A stretch of 64,000 nucleotides of DNA from positions 62,001 through 126,000 of the forward strand of contig JALRMH010000052.1 of NCBI GenBank assembly GCA_026119935.1, given 5' to 3'. Shown here in pieces: positions 11,404 through 21,514 of the stretch; within the stretch, counting starts at the first letter, position 1, and the number at the start of each line of letters is the position of its first letter. Both the position numbers and the translations under genes were made by a program. This DNA comes from Endothia cerciana (taxonomy: Eukaryota > Ascomycota > Sordariomycetes > Diaporthales > Cryphonectriaceae). Under the pieces are notes generated by a model. That model saw only the letters and a list, made by a program, of their open reading frames with translations. It was not told the origin of the DNA and ran no database searches.

Positions 11404-12744
11404 ATGGGACCGGCGCCATCACCACCGAAGAGCAGCTGTGTCTGCGCAGCCCTCCAGCGCATCCGGGGCCTCGACTTCACACCCAAACCACCTACCCAGG
11501 ACTACCCACCAATCTCCTCCATCCGGAGGACGTCTCACGACCGTCTTGACCGCGCAGCACCCAAACCAGCTCTCGAAGAACCCCTCCCGTCCTCCTCGCC
11601 CCTCGCAGCCCCGTACCTCTCCGATACGTCCTCCTCGACCGTCCTGTACCTCGCGTACGGCTCCAACCTCTGCGCGCAGACCTTCCTCGGCCAGCGCGGC
11701 ATCCGTCCCATCTCGGCGATAAACGTATCGGCGCCCTCGCTGCGTCTCACGTTCGATCTGCCCGGAATCGCGTACAAGGAACCCTGCTTCGCGAACACCG
11801 CGCCGCGCAAGATTCCCAAGCCGCCCAAGGTTCCGCCGGGGCTGCCAGACCCGCCCGAGATTCCACATCCGCCGCCGGGGTTCTCGCTGCCCCCTCCGGC
11901 CCAGGACGTTGGACCTGCCGACAAGAAGAACGTTGTCCACGAGAGGGTTCCTGGTGATCCCCAGTGGGATGGGGGTCTGATTGGTGTTGTCTACGAGGTT
12001 ACGCCTGAGGATTACGCGACCATCGTGAGGGCGGAGGGCGGCGGCGCTTCGTATCAAGATATCTTGGTCCCGTGTATCCCGATTCCAACCAAGCCCCCCG
12101 GGATCCCGGAGAACCCGTCGTACCCGGAACTGCCGAAGCCCTTCCTTGCGCACACGCTCTACGCACCCCGAATTCCAAGGAAGCCCGGGGACGGGGACAA
12201 CGAGACTGAGGTCTTCAGCATCAGAGATGATGATGGGAACGACGGCGATCATGATGACGAGGGCCCGCTTGACAGGCTTAAAGACTGGTGGCAAAATCTC
12301 CTCCTTCAGCCTGTCCGCCCCGACCCAGACTATGCACAGCCCTCAGCTCGATATCTGAAGCTCATCGTCGACGGCGCGGCCGAGCACGACCTGCCCGCGG
12401 AATACCAGCGGTATCTGGCGAGTCTGCAGCCATACACCATCACTACGCGGCTGCAGGCCGTGGGGCAGTTCTTGTTCCTGGGTCTGGTCATGCCTGTCAT
12501 GTTGCTGTACCTGAGTTTGTCAAGGATGCTGGCTGATGACGATGGGAGGGTGCCGGTCTGGTTTGCCTTGGCGATGGAGACTTTCTTCCACTTGGCGTGG
12601 GGCGTTTATGATCGGTGGTTCAAGCCCGTCTTTGGGGACGGGGAGAGGACGATAGAGCAGGGTGAGGCTGTGGAGGGCAGGTGGCTACTGGGGAACAGGG
12701 GACTGAATAGTGACGAGGAGAAGCTAGGACTGCTGAACCGTTGA
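11404..12744 (+). CDS. Gamma-glutamylcyclotransferase-like protein with C-terminal membrane segments
   Basis: Single-exon frame of 446 residues. The cyclotransferase fold is announced by LYLAYGSNLC (YGSNL at 85-89) and continues in GGLIGVVYEVTPEDYATIVRAEGGG, where the acidic residue of the family lies. Fungal relatives include the GliK-type enzymes. Three things are unusual: a proline repeat insert (about residues 141-165), a very acidic stretch (DDDGNDGDHDDEG, about 277-289) and two hydrophobic segments (about 354-378 and 390-408), which suggest membrane anchoring. The reaction, release of 5-oxoproline from gamma-glutamyl compounds, is inferred from the fold alone. The start is the first ATG, close after a purine-rich leader. 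Confidence 0.8.
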   Translation: MGPAPSPPKSSCVCAALQRIRGLDFTPKPPTQDYPPISSIRRTSHDRLDRAAPKPALEEPLPSSSPLAAPYLSDTSSSTVLYLAYGSNLCAQTFLGQRGIRPISAINVSAPSLRLTFDLPGIAYKEPCFANTAPRKIPKPPKVPPGLPDPPEIPHPPPGFSLPPPAQDVGPADKKNVVHERVPGDPQWDGGLIGVVYEVTPEDYATIVRAEGGGASYQDILVPCIPIPTKPPGIPENPSYPELPKPFLAHTLYAPRIPRKPGDGDNETEVFSIRDDDGNDGDHDDEGPLDRLKDWWQNLLLQPVRPDPDYAQPSARYLKLIVDGAAEHDLPAEYQRYLASLQPYTITTRLQAVGQFLFLGLVMPVMLLYLSLSRMLADDDGRVPVWFALAMETFFHLAWGVYDRWFKPVFGDGERTIEQGEAVEGRWLLGNRGLNSDEEKLGLLNR

Positions 12745-14342
12745 TATTATTTTGTAGCGCTGGACACTATGTCTACGCGGAGACGGGTTATAGTATCACG
12801 AGCGGCACTTCACTTGGTTAGGGACGGACATTGAATCAACTCAAAGGCACTTAAACTCTTTACGATATACTCGAAGACGTCTTTTAGGCAGGTGCGGATT
12901 CTGCAGTATCGGACAAAGTGTCGCCAGACGCAGCGCGTTTCCGGGTGGCGTACCGTAGAAGGACAACAGCGAACCGAGCATCGAGGGATCCTGAATTCAT
13001 TTGTATCGCCTTTCCATACCGTGCAAGGGAACCACCTGGAAGACGATACGTCTGGGCGGATGCCATATAAATCAATCATCTTGATGAACCCGAGGAAACA
13101 ACAACAGACCCCCGGGGTGGGCGTCATCTACATCCTCTCCGCCCCAGGATTTCTGCCCGGCTAGAGAGAACACCCCCATGGAAGCAGAGAGGCAGATGTC
13201 AGCGCATCTCGGCATATTGTGATTCTCGATGCGAGCTCGTAGAGTTGCAGCCGCAGCAACCTATTCAATTGTCACGTGCCCGAGATGTCCTGCGTACAGG
13301 CCGGCGCCATGATCTCCAAATCCAACGTGCCGATGTGTCTCGTTTCGAGCGCACGGCCAGTACAATGACCGAGCACTGCAGCGCAGGTCATCCTACTGAC
13401 ACTGTAGCTTTACCTAGCACGCCTAGGTAGTTCATCTCGGCCTATCATTGCAAGCTTATTACCCTGCTTTTTCGTACTCCTGAGGACCCTTGCTATGACC
13501 TAGTCAAGGCTCAGAACCACCCCGTTCAGGAAGACATGTCCGTCCTTCTTGACGCGTCACTTCGTTTCTTATAGACGTGGTAGAGCTTTGATCGCCTCTG
13601 GCTTACGTCTCTAGCACAGGACGGAATGCCTGTCCGCAACCAATTCGTTGAGCCTATTCTGCGTCCCTATGGGTCAATCTCCAGGCTCACGGACATTCGA
13701 GCCTTGACAACCCCACACTGCGTCTAGCACCTTTGGTCCTGAGCAGGCCCTCGAAATTGGATCTGCGAGCGCAGGCGGAGCCACGATGTCTGACCAGCCA
13801 TCCTTGCAACAGATCAGAACCGAAGGTCACAAGGCCGAGACTAGCAATGACGAGTAAGCACGGTGGCGGCGTAGTCTCATCACCGCGATAGTTGCCCTTT
13901 CCACCGATTACCATAGTATGTCTGCCCACGTTACAATATCACCAACCCACATTACCTGGCATCCCCTAGTTTCATTTCCTCGCGCTTGCGTACGCATTGC
14001 GACCGTGGTATCACCAACAATCCGACATCGCCTTGTGTTCTGAATATGAGTCTCCTAGAGAGCTGGCGTCTAGTAGCATCCCGGGGCGCCGGAGCTTAGA
14101 CATAGTCGACAACGCTGATCATGACTCCGCGAAACGGCAGAGGGAAGTCTTCAAAAAATACCTCTGCAGCAGTTGTGGATGTCAAAGTAAAAATTTATAT
14201 AAGATGGAATGGTCCTCCCGTCGTGAGCATCAAATATTGAATGAATCAACGCTACAGCTATAACCCTTCTTGATTGTCACTCGTTGAACTATATTCGATC
14301 TACTATTCCCACATACACAATCACTTCAGAAACGTACTTGAG
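12745..14342. other. Intergenic, no gene seen
   Basis: About 1.6 kb with short frames only. It includes a CCTAGGTA-type palindromic motif near 13416-13432, of a kind scattered through this window's intergenic DNA, and the TATA-like box of the peroxidase gene near its end. Confidence 0.5.
14194..14203 (+). promoter_or_regulatory. TATA-like box upstream of the peroxidase gene
   Basis: TTTATATAAG lies about 140 bp before the peroxidase ATG, in an AT-rich stretch that contrasts with its surroundings. Position and sequence suit a TATA element; the transcription start is not known. Confidence 0.45.
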
Positions 14343-15176
14343 ATGCAGTCCAAGGTCATTCTCATCACCACAGCCCTGGTCGTGACGGCCCAAGCCCAGT
14401 GTCCTGCCATCTGGGGCACCGTCGCCTCGGACCTCAAGTCGAATCTCTTCTCGACCTGTAACAATGACACCCGCGCCGCTATTCGCCTGCCTTTTCACGA
14501 CTGCTATGCGGGGGCCTGTGATGGGTCAATCATCCTCAGCGACGAATGCACGAACCGCACTGAGAATCAGCAACTGGTGGGCTACTGCAGTACCCTGGGC
14601 GACAAAGCCACCGAGTTCAACGTCAGCGTGGCGGATCTGATCCAAGTTGCGGGTGGTGAGTTGTTATCCATCCTGGGACGTGTCTCATTATAATGAAGCT
14701 CACACCATGCTCCAGCCATTGCCGTCGCGGCGTGCCCTCCAGGCCCAACGATGACCGTGAAAGTTGGCCGAACAGACAACTCGACTGCTAATCCAACCGC
14801 GATCCCTGGCCCGAATACCAATGCCACGACCCTTATTACCGCCTTCGAAGCCAAGGGCTTCACCTCCACGGAGCTCGTCGCCCTCGTCGGCTCCCACTCT
14901 ACCGCCAGAAATCTCTCCGGCATCTCGTTCGATACCACTGTGGATAGCTTGGACAGCCCGACGTACTATGGCGAGGTGCTAAACGGAACTCAGCCTGCCA
15001 CTATTGCCGCCGACCAGGATCTTGCTACGAACAGTGTGACCAATAGCGCCTGGATTCAGTATAGAGACAACCAAGCTACTTGGAATGCAGACTTTGCCAG
15101 CGCTTTTGAGAAGATGGCGCTTCTCGGCGTGGACGACACAGGTTTGGTGGATTGCACCAGCACGATTTTCGATTAG
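14343..15176 (+). CDS. Small secreted haem peroxidase (class II-like, AA2 type)
   Basis: Extracellular plant/fungal-type haem peroxidase using H2O2. Exons 14343-14655 and 14716-15176 give 257 residues; the 60-nt intron begins gtgagt and ends in cag. A signal peptide (about 1-18) precedes the mature QCPAIW. The distal Arg and His are in RLPFHDC (Arg48, His52), the distal calcium-site DGS is in GACDGSIIL, and the proximal His is in ALVGSHSTAR (His165). Class II ligninolytic enzymes are usually longer, so this short form is more likely a low-redox ascomycete peroxidase. The Mn-binding acidic triad and a surface Trp cannot be assigned without a model. In-frame ATGs upstream would spoil the signal peptide. 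Confidence 0.87.
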
Positions 15177-15713
15177 AACGTATTGTCGCAGGCTTTGCTA
15201 ACCTTCTATGGCCTTCGGTACATATAACATTTTGTATATATAGTCTAACAGTAGTGTCGCTAATCGCTCGTCATGAACTATTGTTCTAAGCACGTCTTGG
15301 GATGGACAAGGTACCATAGTGTCAATGCCTCGCTCAACCGGAGAAGGCTCTGTTTCGTACGGAGCGGCCACCCACATAGGTAGCTGATAACATTGACCAT
15401 CACGAAACACTTTATAGGAACAGAAACAGAGATTGTGGATCCTCATCATAGTCAAGACCCGAGAATGAGAATGAGATGTTGCGGACCTCGAAGGGTGGCA
15501 ACCTGGACTGTTGCGTAAATACAGCAATGGCTAGAAGCGGGCGATGCTTCATAAGCCCCGGATGATATTTGAATAAGGATCAAATTGAGGAGGAATGTAT
15601 CTATTAAGAGTCATGTTTAGATATGAAGGGTATCTGATATACAAAAACGGCTCGCGTTTGGAGGTCAGTTACTACAGCGCTATGATAATCCCCAAAATTT
15701 TATGAATCCTTCC
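15177..15713. other. Intergenic between convergent 3' ends, no gene seen
   Basis: About 540 bp, AT-richer than the coding DNA, holding the presumed 3' ends of the peroxidase and the large membrane protein. Nothing else is recognised. Confidence 0.5.
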
Positions 15714-18700
15714 CTATGCTGTCCTTGAACTCCGAATATTGTGAATGCCGATGACAGAGCTCCTATTGCTCCTGATCCGAAGGTCTATGGGGCTTGCCAC
15801 CCCACCCACCCGAGACAGCGCCCCCGGTCTTGTGTTATACGTAGTCCTGGCTACCCGGGGCTGTTTCGGCCGCTTCGCCATCTCTCGTGTGATCCTTCCT
15901 GATCCGCCCACGACAAGCTTTCTGTTCTGTGCAGCTGCAGCTGCTCTTTGGGCGTCCGCTTGGACGACATCTCCGTATTTTGGTGGTGCGTCTGGGTCAT
16001 TGACCTCGGACACAGCGTCGAGTACCGACGTTATCTCGTCGTCTGTGTGGGCCGTACTCGCGAAGGAGTGCACTCTGGGGCCCGGTCTCGGGTAAGCACC
16101 ACTTGGTGGCCTAGGCTGGACTCCATGGATAGACGGAGCTGGAGAGGACGGCGACGGTCCCTGAGGCTGCGGCTGAGGATAACTCAGACCTAAACCCAGC
16201 GTCAACGTGGCCGAGGTCCTAGGCGTGACCGCCGAGCTTCTCGTCAAGGGGGTGAGCTCGACCTCCTCCTGGACACCAATCAGGCCATCGGTGTCTTCCA
16301 AGTCCTTCAGATACTTCTGTCTCGCCAGGCCTCGAGGGCGCAGGCCGAGTGGTGGCAGTTCCGTCCCCGTCTGCCGCGCCAGTTGCGATCCAATTGTGGC
16401 AATATGGACTGCGTCCAGCCTAGATGAAAGCGTGGGCATCCGATAAATGAAGACCGCCAGCACGACCAGTCCAGCAATCTCCGCCAGCATCAGAAACGAT
16501 ACGACAGCTTTCGATGGGTTCCTCATGTCTGGCTTGACGACGGATGTTCCATTGCTCACGTAAATCGGGCGCGCACTGTCGATTTTCGAGGAGTCTGCTG
16601 TGAGCACCAACAGTGCTTCGTTGGCGAGGTACATGCCCGCCTCCAGTGCGTCTTCCGTGCTTGCGTTGTATCCAAAGCCGGAAAACCACTCTGCCACCAT
16701 TCTACTAACGTCTCCAACGATCTGAGCATTCGTCTGATTGTTTGTTCCAGAATTATAGCTTTCTGCGGACACGCTTGGGACCTTCCCCGGGTAGTTCAGA
16801 TAGCTACAATCGAGGTTGGCCGTGGAAAATCCGTTTCGGAAATAGCCAGTGTAAGTCGAGAATGGGAGACCTCTTAAGCAAGCAGCTATGAAGCCATCGT
16901 GCTGTTGCTGGATGTTGGTGGTATTTTGGATTTGGTAAAACCAGGACTCGTTTCCGAGCATGGCGTTGATAAGAATGGCCAGGGGTCCGGGAGTGGTTTG
17001 GTTCCAGCTGTCGAAGGGGTCGGGCCCATAGCGGAAGAGAAGAACGTCTGAATTATTGCGAGGATTGCTGCCGGCGTGTGTGAGCATTCTGGCATGGACG
17101 GAGCGAGGTCTTGCTTTGTGACTGAACTTACGATTCAGCAGGAGGCTTCGTAGAGAGTGCTTCAACATCGTTGAAGTCAGCCTCGAGCACCGCCTGGCTT
17201 GGCCAATACTCCAGAAGCTCCCCAGCGTTTCCTCCATTGTGGTAATCCGGAAGCTCGAAATAGCCTCGGGTCGTCCTCGCCACGCAGTGAACGGTGAGGT
17301 TGCTCATTGTCGTTATTTCAAAGGTGGATAGATTGGCGATGAGACTCCCATATGGGATGTAGTTGTCCACCCACAACTCTTCAGCTATGTCCTGCCGGTT
17401 CCGTTCTATTGTCCAAGGTGTTTCAATGTAGTCTCCCGGAACGCAGAAGCGGTTTGTTGTCTCCCTGTTGCGAAACTCCCCAGCGAGTGGATGGCGTCCC
17501 GGGCATACATCAGGGAAGGTTGATCGGGGAACAATCTCGCAGGACGCTGTCGAATTGAACCTGATGGCGTGCTCTCGTAGCGCCCCTGTGTTGAATGTTT
17601 GAGGGAACGCGCTGACATAGAATGGGATCGATTTGATGCTTGTCTTCTGGTAGTAGTAGAGGGTATTGCCCAGATCTGCAGCCCAATTGTCGCCCTTGCC
17701 AGCTCTGTCAGGCCAGATGTGATTCAGACTGTCCATGTTGGAGAGTGTCGGTAGCTGATCGCGAACCTTGCGTGCGACAAGATTGCCCGGAGCCATCGCC
17801 ATGTCTGCCGGTTCCGGGTCGTAGCCACCTACGGTATAGCCGATATCCCTGGGCTTATGGCAAGCTGGATTGCCATTCTTTGGATATGGAACATCGCCGC
17901 ACGCGGCGATCTGGATCTGCTCAACGCGGACGGCCGAGACCTGCAACATAGGTATGATCATGCCTACAACATGGGCACAGATCAGCAAAGTCTCTAACAC
18001 CATCTCAAATATGCAATGGCATAGCTCGAACTACTCTCAAGCCCACAATATCAACTTACTCAGGACAACAAGCGTAGCACCAGCACTTGCCCACCACGTG
18101 TTTCGGTCACCATTAATCCTTATCCAGGATTCATCTGCCAGCGACAGTAGCTCCCGCGCATTGACCTTTTGACCAGGTCGGACGTTCTGTACGAAGGCGA
18201 CAGAAGCATGAGCAAGGACAGCAGTGACGACGGGGAATGCTAACGCAGACGAGAAGCACGCCAGAATGTTCGACGCCCGCACCCATCGTGGTACCCATGC
18301 GATATCGTTTGAGGTGTATTGTCCGGAGTCTTGGTACGATGTTCCGTACCACGTCAAAGGTTTGACGTCCAAAATGCAGACGATAACCCAGGGGATGATT
18401 AGCAACGGGATGTAAAGCACAAGTAGGATAGCCGTCGACCAATGGTAGCGGACAAGGTTTGGAGGATCCACAAGCGGTCGTCGAGGGCGTGTTCTTTCTC
18501 TGGCTGAGACTCTGGGCGGTCCCCCTCTGGTGAGACGGTTCCGCGGTGTCGACGAGCTCCCGGATATCCTCGTGAGGGTTTGTGTGCGTAGGCTCCGCGA
18601 TGAAGGTTGACGACCGTATGTGTGGGAGTAAGGGGACCGAGTGCGAGACGGAGTCCGCGCGGTGCTCGAAGTAGCAACAGATGGAGCTCGACGAGGCGGT

Positions 18701-18810
18701 GTTGGGTTTGAGAGGGGGTCCGGCTGTGTTGGCGCCCGAGGGGACGCTGGCGGGGATCCGGCGCTGCTGGCGCCGCTGGAGCTCAAGACGGCCCTGAAGG
18801 GCGTCGTCAT
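15714..18810 (-). CDS. Large fungal membrane protein with glycosylated ectodomain, unknown function
   Basis: Three exons, 18810-18060, 17993-17132 and 17067-15714, join in phase to about 988 residues; introns are 66 and 64 nt with gtaagt donors. The start at 18810 (MTTPFRAVL) is one choice; an in-frame ATG at 19023 would add 71 residues. Layout: a Ser/Pro/Arg-rich cytosolic N-terminus (about 1-130), a cluster of three TM segments (YHWSTAILLVLYIPLL; ILACFSSALAFPVVTAVL; TLLICAHVVGMIIPMLQ), a long ectodomain with many N-x-S/T sites and Cys residues, a TM near residue 720 (VVSFLMLAEIAGLVVLAVFIY) and a proline-rich cytosolic tail. This architecture recurs in uncharacterised ascomycete proteins. 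I do not recognise a catalytic motif. Confidence 0.82.
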
Positions 18811-19023
18811 ATTTGACGAACGATCATTTGCCTCGCCTGCTTGATGCAGGCAGGGCGAGACGAAAGCAGCTGGGCTGTGCTGAGGGTGAGGGCGACAACG
18901 AATGCTCAGCTGGTCAGCTGTGGGCTGCGTACGTAGCACTGTCGGAGTACCGGTGATGAACGCCGGCCATCGTCTGGAAGGGTTTGATGCTCTTGACGTG
19001 TGGAACAGCCCGAAGGAAGACAA

Positions 19024-20548
19024 TAAGAAACGCCGAGGCTCTTAGGCGGGGAGGTTCTTCGGCGACCCCTGGCAGTTAGGTGCCAGATCGTGCCTCACGT
19101 GCGAAGAAGTATGGTACCATACAATCTCTGCATAAAGAAGCTGCTCATGCAGGTCGAACCGGGCATAAACCACACAGCCGTGGACACCGAGGGTGAGCAG
19201 TCACGGGAGGGCAGGGCGAGACGCACAGGAAGCGGCTGAGGGGAACATACGCCGGGGAGTCAAAGGAGCATGTAGCCAAGCAATACTTCTGCAGGAAATC
19301 ATCAGAAGAGTGGGTAGATTATCAGTGATATTATGTGGCTCCCCGAAGACAAAGTACCGTTGAGATGTCACTTGCCTCTTAGAGGCTGAAGGGATCTGGC
19401 CGGCCTGCATGGATGTGGGATGTCAGAAAGCAAGAAACTTGAATAGCCGGTGCATCTGATCTCAAGGTCCTTTCTATAAACTTGTACTGTAATTAGTTAC
19501 TGGTCCGGCATCCGGGTGGCATCGTCGCGTCGTGTCATCATGTTGGAAAGTGCAGGCCCGCCTTGTGTAAACCAGCAAACCATCCCAAATTGAAGGAGCA
19601 CCGGGTACATGATCTACCTAGAATGTCTCATTGTATTTTGGAAAATGTTCTTGAGATCCCAGTTGCAGGTTGAGGCATAGCATGATATCAGTCAATTCTT
19701 CAAAACCCGAGCCTAGGTCCGAATAGGAAGGAGGCCGACCTCACCCTTTTCGGTTGATAGAAATGTGGCGAGACAGTGACTGAACAAGGAAACAGTTAAG
19801 TGTAGCTGAAGGTCTGGAACAGATCCTCTTCGAGTCTACTTTCAGCAGGAGTCGTGCCGAAGAGTATGTCCCGGGAGGGGGTATGTGTGGCGGGATGGCA
19901 ATGCCCGAGTGACGGTATTCGTCAACACATGCAGCCGCCACACAGAATGTAGTGCTGTTATTCAGCTTCGAACGGCCGTGGGACTCCTCAGTATTTTGAG
20001 ACGGCTTCGTACGGCCTGATACTGTTCATGTCCAACGACAAATTTGTCTGGGTGTCCCCCGCTCAGAAAGATTGTTGAAACTCTTCGCAGGGATATCAGG
20101 TAGAATTACTCCATGTGGGCACAGATTGATAGAGTCTCTTCCTATGATGTTAGTCTTAGGTCATAAATCATGAAATCAGAATATCCCTATTACATCTTGA
20201 CCACTTCGAGTTTCTCGCTGATCGCCGCATGGATACCCAGTACACTGCCCACACAGAAACAGGAATGTTGAAAGATTGCTTGAATGGTAAACTTAGGGGA
20301 AGAGATAGTTTGGTCTATTGGATGTATAGAACATCAATGGAAGCTGTTAGTTATGTACGAGGACTCGCACTAAAATGATCGTCCCCTATGTGGTGTATTA
20401 TTGGCAAAATGATGTCAAGACATTTATTCATTTGTTTAACTCCTGCGCGAGCAGTCTGCAAGATAGCTCAAGATAAGTCTTCCATGAGCGAAATGCCTTC
20501 CATACCGTGGATATCCTATCAGTGCAGTCTAGAGGAGCACACTGCCTT
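19024..20548. other. Intergenic, no gene seen
   Basis: About 1.5 kb with no frame that resembles a known protein on either strand and no convincing intron structure. Confidence 0.45.
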
Positions 20549-21514
20549 TCATGACTTAGTCTTCCGTAATTCTTTTGCAATAGCAACGTACGATCCTGTC
20601 CTCACATCCTCCAGTATCCCAGGCATTTCGGTCCTCCAGCCCAACTCCCTCTTTGCCTTCTCATTACTTGCCCTATTCTCATTCGTTAAGAACATGATAA
20701 GGAAAAACGGCATGTTCTTCTTGAGCGCATCCTCCTTGCTTAATGTCACCGCCGGAACCCCCAGCACCTCCCCCATAGCCTCTCGCAGTTCTTTCATGGT
20801 CACGTCTGTCTGCCCGCTCGCGTTGTACTCCTCACCACCTTTTCCCTTCTCCATAACAAGCAGGTACAGCCTCGCTGCGTCGTCGACGTGCACGGTGGTC
20901 GTGCGCGTGGCGCCATCGTCGATGTAGACGGCAGCGCCCGCGGCAGCGGCGCCTTCGAGGAAGACCTTGACGCCGGAGCCGCCGCGCCCGTAGACGAAGG
21001 GGGCTAGGCGGACGCACATCGCCTTTATACCAGTCCCGGCAGTGACGGCCTGGGCGTGCTCCCAGCACTTGTGCCGCTGCACAGGACTGTCCGTTCGGAT
21101 CGGCGACGCCTCGTCTGTCTCTCCGCCTTTGGGATCCGGCAGTGCGGTGAGCGTCCCGGAGGTGATGACAAGGGTCTTGCCCGTACTATCTGAAGCCTTG
21201 AGGCCCTCGACCATGGCGGTAACGGCGGGGTGGTCGATGGCCAGGACCTTCTCGTATGGTGTGCCAGGGCCGAGGCTGAGGAAGGCGTCTGCGAGATGCA
21301 GGACGATGTCGGCCTGGCTTGCCTCTGTCTGGAGCACGTCCAGGGTCTCGAGACTGCCACGGACGGGAGTTGCGCCGAGGGCGGCAAGCTTGGCATCGTT
21401 GGTCTCATTGCGGGAGAGGCCCCGGACGGTGTAGCCTTTGGCGATGGCGAACTCTGTCACCACAGAGCCTATGTAGCCAGAGGCACCGGTCATGAAGATG
21501 CGTTTCTGAGCCAT
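20549..21514 (-). CDS. NAD(P)-binding extended SDR (NAD-dependent epimerase/dehydratase family)
   Basis: Single exon of 321 residues from the ATG at 21514 (MAQKRIFMTGASGYIGS); an in-frame upstream ATG at 21631 would add 39 residues without similarity and would push the nucleotide-binding loop away from the N-terminus. The TGASGYIG glycine motif and the following GYTVRGLSRNE are typical of extended SDRs acting on sugar nucleotides or small carbonyls. The region of the active-site Tyr is atypical (DSPVQRHKCWEHAQAV; no clear YxxxK), so catalysis may differ from classical epimerases or the protein may be a sensor-like relative. VRLAPFVYGRGG and the C-terminal ELGWRTE agree with the family. Cytosolic; partner genes are not evident. 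Confidence 0.85.
   Translation of the reverse strand: MAQKRIFMTGASGYIGSVVTEFAIAKGYTVRGLSRNETNDAKLAALGATPVRGSLETLDVLQTEASQADIVLHLADAFLSLGPGTPYEKVLAIDHPAVTAMVEGLKASDSTGKTLVITSGTLTALPDPKGGETDEASPIRTDSPVQRHKCWEHAQAVTAGTGIKAMCVRLAPFVYGRGGSGVKVFLEGAAAAGAAVYIDDGATRTTTVHVDDAARLYLLVMEKGKGGEEYNASGQTDVTMKELREAMGEVLGVPAVTLSKEDALKKNMPFFLIMFLTNENRASNEKAKRELGWRTEMPGILEDVRTGSYVAIAKELRKTKS

Noticed and set aside
11419..12294. Minus-strand frame of 291 residues inside the cyclotransferase-like gene
   Set aside because: Arg/Gly-rich complement of a GC-rich coding region with no recognisable domain.
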